A DNA stretch of 64,000 bases, from positions 103,161 through 167,160 of the forward strand of contig CAYOYB010000002.1 of NCBI GenBank assembly GCA_964408085.1, given 5' to 3'. Both the position numbers and the translations under genes were made by a program. This stretch comes from CAJLIR01 sp964408085. Its GTDB lineage: Bacteria > Bacillota_I > Bacilli_A > RF39 > UBA660. Positions 61,339 through 64,000 of this stretch are shown here, one piece after another. The notes under the pieces are model-generated. The model was given only the letters and a program-made list of their open reading frames with translations. It was not told the DNA's origin and did no database searches. The number at the start of each line of letters is the position of its first letter. Positions within the stretch are counted from its first letter, which is position 1.

Positions 61339-63426
61339 TTACTGACTACAAGTTCTAATTTTATATCCATTCTTATTTAATTTTATTTCTATTGAACCAT
61401 TTATATCTGTTCTATATATTTTAGAGTTAGATAAAGTTTCTAATACTTCTTTATTTGGATGACCATACCTATTATTCTTCCCTACTGAAATTAAACTATA
61501 TTCAGGATCCATTTTATCTATAAAATTTTGACTACTACTTGTATTACTACCATGATGTCCTACTTTAAGTACATCTATATTAGATATATTATATTTATTT
61601 AATATTTCTTTTTCAGTAACACTGGATGCATCGCCCATAAATAAAAATTTATAATTATTTAATTTGGTATAAATGACACTCGAATTATCATTTTCATTAT
61701 CATATTCTTTTGTATTTAAAAAATATAATTTATTATTATCTATATTTAATTCATTAATACAACTATAATGTTCTATCTTTCTGTTATCCAAAACTTTAAT
61801 TAATTCATTTTCTAAATTATTGTATGATCCACAATTAAGTATCACTTTTTCTACTTTAAAGTTTTCTACTAAGTTAATTGCTTCACCCATATGATCATAG
61901 TCTCCATGCGTTAAAATTAAATGGTTTATTTTTCTTATACCAAGACTTTTAAGTAATGGAATTGTAGTTGTTTTTACAATAGAGGACTCTTTTGGAGATT
62001 TTTCAAATTTTTCTTGTTGATATTTCATTATACCTCCTGTATCTATTAGAACTGTTTCATTGTTAGAATGAATTAAAATAGAATCTCCTTGCCCTACATC
62101 GATCATTTTTATATAGTTTTTTCTGATTATATTTGGATAGAAATAATGAAATATTATTAGTAAAAAGAGCATAATTAAATATTTTTTCTTTTTCATTTTA
62201 ATAAGAGCAATTATTAATACATAATATAAAATGTAAATAAAGATATGCAAATGAGGAAAGGTAAATTTTAATATTGTTATTTTAGATAAAAATATAGAAG
62301 TTGTTTTTAAAATTGTAGTAAATATAGTATATATTGGACTAAGATTTTTTATAATAACTGTTAAGAGGGATAAGGGAAAAACTATGATACTAACAAATGG
62401 TACAAAGAAAAGATTATATATTATACTTAATAGATTTATTTGATGAAAGTTATATAGGCTTATAGGCATACTGATAATAAATGATATGATTGATGTTTTT
62501 AATAAACTAATAAAATAGTTTTTATTTTTTGTAAGATATTCATTTAGTATTATTAAAGAAAGACTTATAGAAAAAGAGTAGAAGAAACCTATATCATGTA
62601 AATAGTTTGGATTTAGTAAAATAGTTAGAGATAAAGCTAAAATAAATAAGTTAGTTGGTTTAATATTAAAATAATAAACTTGATTTATAGAAAATAAAAT
62701 AAAGAATAATACTCCTCTTATAATAGAAGGAGTTTGATTAGTTAATGACATATATATTAGCAAGATAGCAGATGTTATATAAAATCTAGGTTTTTCTTTT
62801 ATTCTTAAAAATTTTAATAGTTTTAATATAATCGCTGAAAACAGACTTATATGCATACCACTAATGGCAAATAAATGACTTAGTCCATTTTCTTGATAGC
62901 TATTTATTTCTTCTGTTTTAAGATATGATTTATCTCCTAAGATGAAAGTGTTTAGATATGCATCATTATTTAGTCTATTAAAAATAAATTGTTTTACTTT
63001 GTAAAAGAGATTTTTATTATATTTTATAGTTTTTATAGAGTTTGACTCTACTATAAAATATATTTTTTTATGATATAAATAGTTTTTATAATCAAATAAG
63101 TACTTGGAAGTTTGTGATTTTGGGGATTTAAATGTTCCTGTTACTTTTATTAAATCTCCTAAATGAATATTATTGGTAATCTTGTTTTTTTCTTTTTTAT
63201 TACCAAAATAATAATTTATTAATAGTTTTTCCTTTCCTTTTAAAGTGATTGAGAGTTTATTTCCTAATACATTATAGTTAGTAACTATACCTATTGCTTC
63301 TTTACTTGAAGTTTTATAGATACTGTTTTTTGGTAGAGCTAAATATATGAGAGATGTTAGAATAGATATTAATAGGATTATATAATATGGATAATTATGT
63401 AGTAATATAGTTCTTAATTTTATCAA
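61339..63426 (-). CDS. comEC: DNA uptake channel protein ComEC
   Basis: 695 residues. N-terminal spans and DUF4131-type soluble region (about 35-130), the Competence domain of many membrane segments (about 160-420, 'GLSHLFAISGMHISLF' is the signature), and a C-terminal MBL-fold domain ('GQGDSILIHS', 'LTHGDYDHMGEA', 'GHHGSNTSS'). It carries single-stranded DNA across the membrane during transformation. The start overlaps the comEA end by 32 bases. Confidence 0.95.
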   Translation of the reverse strand: MIKLRTILLHNYPYYIILLISILTSLIYLALPKNSIYKTSSKEAIGIVTNYNVLGNKLSITLKGKEKLLINYYFGNKKEKNKITNNIHLGDLIKVTGTFKSPKSQTSKYLFDYKNYLYHKKIYFIVESNSIKTIKYNKNLFYKVKQFIFNRLNNDAYLNTFILGDKSYLKTEEINSYQENGLSHLFAISGMHISLFSAIILKLLKFLRIKEKPRFYITSAILLIYMSLTNQTPSIIRGVLFFILFSINQVYYFNIKPTNLFILALSLTILLNPNYLHDIGFFYSFSISLSLIILNEYLTKNKNYFISLLKTSIISFIISMPISLYNFHQINLLSIIYNLFFVPFVSIIVFPLSLLTVIIKNLSPIYTIFTTILKTTSIFLSKITILKFTFPHLHIFIYILYYVLIIALIKMKKKKYLIMLFLLIIFHYFYPNIIRKNYIKMIDVGQGDSILIHSNNETVLIDTGGIMKYQQEKFEKSPKESSIVKTTTIPLLKSLGIRKINHLILTHGDYDHMGEAINLVENFKVEKVILNCGSYNNLENELIKVLDNRKIEHYSCINELNIDNNKLYFLNTKEYDNENDNSSVIYTKLNNYKFLFMGDASSVTEKEILNKYNISNIDVLKVGHHGSNTSSSQNFIDKMDPEYSLISVGKNNRYGHPNKEVLETLSNSKIYRTDINGSIEIKLNKNGYKIRTCSQ

Positions 63427-64000
63427 ATATACTATCTCCTATTCCTGATATATTTTTAATATCTTCTATAGTATTAAAAGGACCATTTGTGTTTCTATAT
63501 TCTATTATTTCCCTCGCTTTAGCCTCTCCTATTCCAGGGAGTGTCATTAACTGTTCAATGGATGCGGTATTAATAGATATTAGCCCTGGTATATTTGATG
63601 TTTCAAAGAGATCATCTTTTGTTATACAAGCAGAGTTTTCAAGAGAGTTTTCATCTTTTTTTATGCATTTATCTATAAGTAATTCTTCTTGCTCTTTGGT
63701 ATTTTTAAAGTCCTCTACTTCACTATTACTATAAATAATAATAACCATTTCATCAGTTATTTTTTTACTTAAATTAATGACTGTAGTATTAGCATTTTCT
63801 GTTAGTCCTCCTGCTTTTTCTATAACATCTATTACTCTTGAATCCTTAGGTAGGGTATAAATTCCAGGATTATTTATCTCTCCTTTTATATCCACTTTAA
63901 ACTCTTCCTTAACTTTCTCCTCCTTTTTCTTGGTTATTTTAACTAATTGATTATTAACAGAAAGATCAGACTTTGTTTTTTTAGACGTCTTTTTAGGATT
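63395..64000 (-). CDS. comEA: DNA receptor ComEA, N-terminus beyond window edge
   Basis: The frame is open to base 64000: 35 codons of Lys/Ser-rich linker precede 'VDIKGEINNPGIYTLP', so the apparent start at 63895 (a GTG) is internal, and the membrane anchor lies outside. The visible part has an SLBB domain, a linker of about 60 residues with four Cys-free charged stretches and a Cys pair, and a C-terminal helix-hairpin-helix domain ('INTASIEQLMTLPGIGEAKA', 'ISGIGDSIFDKI') that binds DNA. Partner of ComEC downstream. Confidence 0.93.
   Translation of the reverse strand, partial: NPKKTSKKTKSDLSVNNQLVKITKKKEEKVKEEFKVDIKGEINNPGIYTLPKDSRVIDVIEKAGGLTENANTTVINLSKKITDEMVIIIYSNSEVEDFKNTKEQEELLIDKCIKKDENSLENSACITKDDLFETSNIPGLISINTASIEQLMTLPGIGEAKAREIIEYRNTNGPFNTIEDIKNISGIGDSIFDKIKNYITT

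Noticed and set aside
63395..63895. comEA as a complete 166-residue gene
   Set aside because: The apparent start is an internal GTG; the same frame stays open for 35 more codons to the window edge, and the membrane anchor is missing.
18691..64000. Mycoplasma-type genetic code (TGA as Trp), suggested by extreme AT content
   Set aside because: prfB is present with its TGA recoding site, genes end in TGA (LysR gene at 28798, yabG), and tryptophans in conserved motifs are encoded by TGG.
1..64000. tRNA or rRNA genes
   Set aside because: No T-loop-like GTTCGA(A/T)TC element with fitting stems and no rRNA-like GC-rich block was seen on either strand; absence was judged by eye only.

Overview
The window comes from a very AT-rich, low-GC Gram-positive, endospore-forming bacterium, probably a gut member of the Bacilli/Erysipelotrichia or RF39/RFN20-type lineages. 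The case rests on sporulation genes (spoIVA, yabG, yabP, yabQ, spoVG, yunB, a CotD-like coat gene), Firmicutes regulation (two T-boxes, strong Shine-Dalgarno sites), a class B sortase, and comEA/comEC. TGA is a real stop: prfB is present with its TGA recoding site, and other genes end in TGA. No rRNA, tRNA, CRISPR array or complete insertion sequence was recognised.

Layout. 1-4340: accessory block on the minus strand, with a secreted protein cut by the window edge, small orphans (one DUF2691-like), a HExxH protein and a frameshifted gene. 4445-8002: VanY-type carboxypeptidase, pseudouridine synthase, double-HTH regulator, a MazEF module held between two copies of the 3' end of a spore coat gene, and the intact coat gene. 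8087-15940: ffh, orphans, an Rpn-like nuclease, a HerA-type ATPase, and ylxM/ftsY. 16064-24977: an orphan, RNase J, an 887-residue sigma factor, small genes, GDPD, cca and HU. 25097-30518: PHP and MBL hydrolases, coaD/coaE, a LysR regulator, DUF308 and an orphan. 30709-40241: spoIVA, a T-box operon ending in leuS, a GH31 enzyme, and a compact division/sporulation block (yabG-veg-spoVG-yabP-yabQ-divIC). 40381-42258: sortase and a matching surface protein, divergent. 42289-51323: ftsEX, YitT, prfB, yutD, a putative glycoside hydrolase, yunB, CBS protein and FemAB-type transferase. 51402-55207: two-component system with accessory protein and a broken Rpn-like gene. 55286-58637: T-box/glyS, prmC and prfA. 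58760-64000: DUF6512 protein, orphan, a 520-base stretch without genes, a DUF1016 nuclease-like gene, comEC and comEA (cut by the window edge).

Most genes are housekeeping: SRP targeting (ffh, ftsY, ylxM), RNA decay and tRNA maturation (RNase J, cca), CoA synthesis, tRNA charging under T-box control, translation termination (prfA, prfB and their methylase prmC), division, sporulation and DNA uptake. The main oddities are: (1) the oversized sigma factor, whose C-terminal end looks like a second, diverged region-4 module; (2) the MazEF cassette bracketed by a duplicated coat-gene tail and terminator, with the neighbouring regulator's stop codon inside the repeat; (3) a compact glycine T-box; (4) an apparent ATT start for cca; (5) a GC-rich perfect palindrome inside the DUF1016 gene; and (6) the sortase/substrate pair. 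Functional statements rest on recognised motifs and family knowledge. No database search was run.
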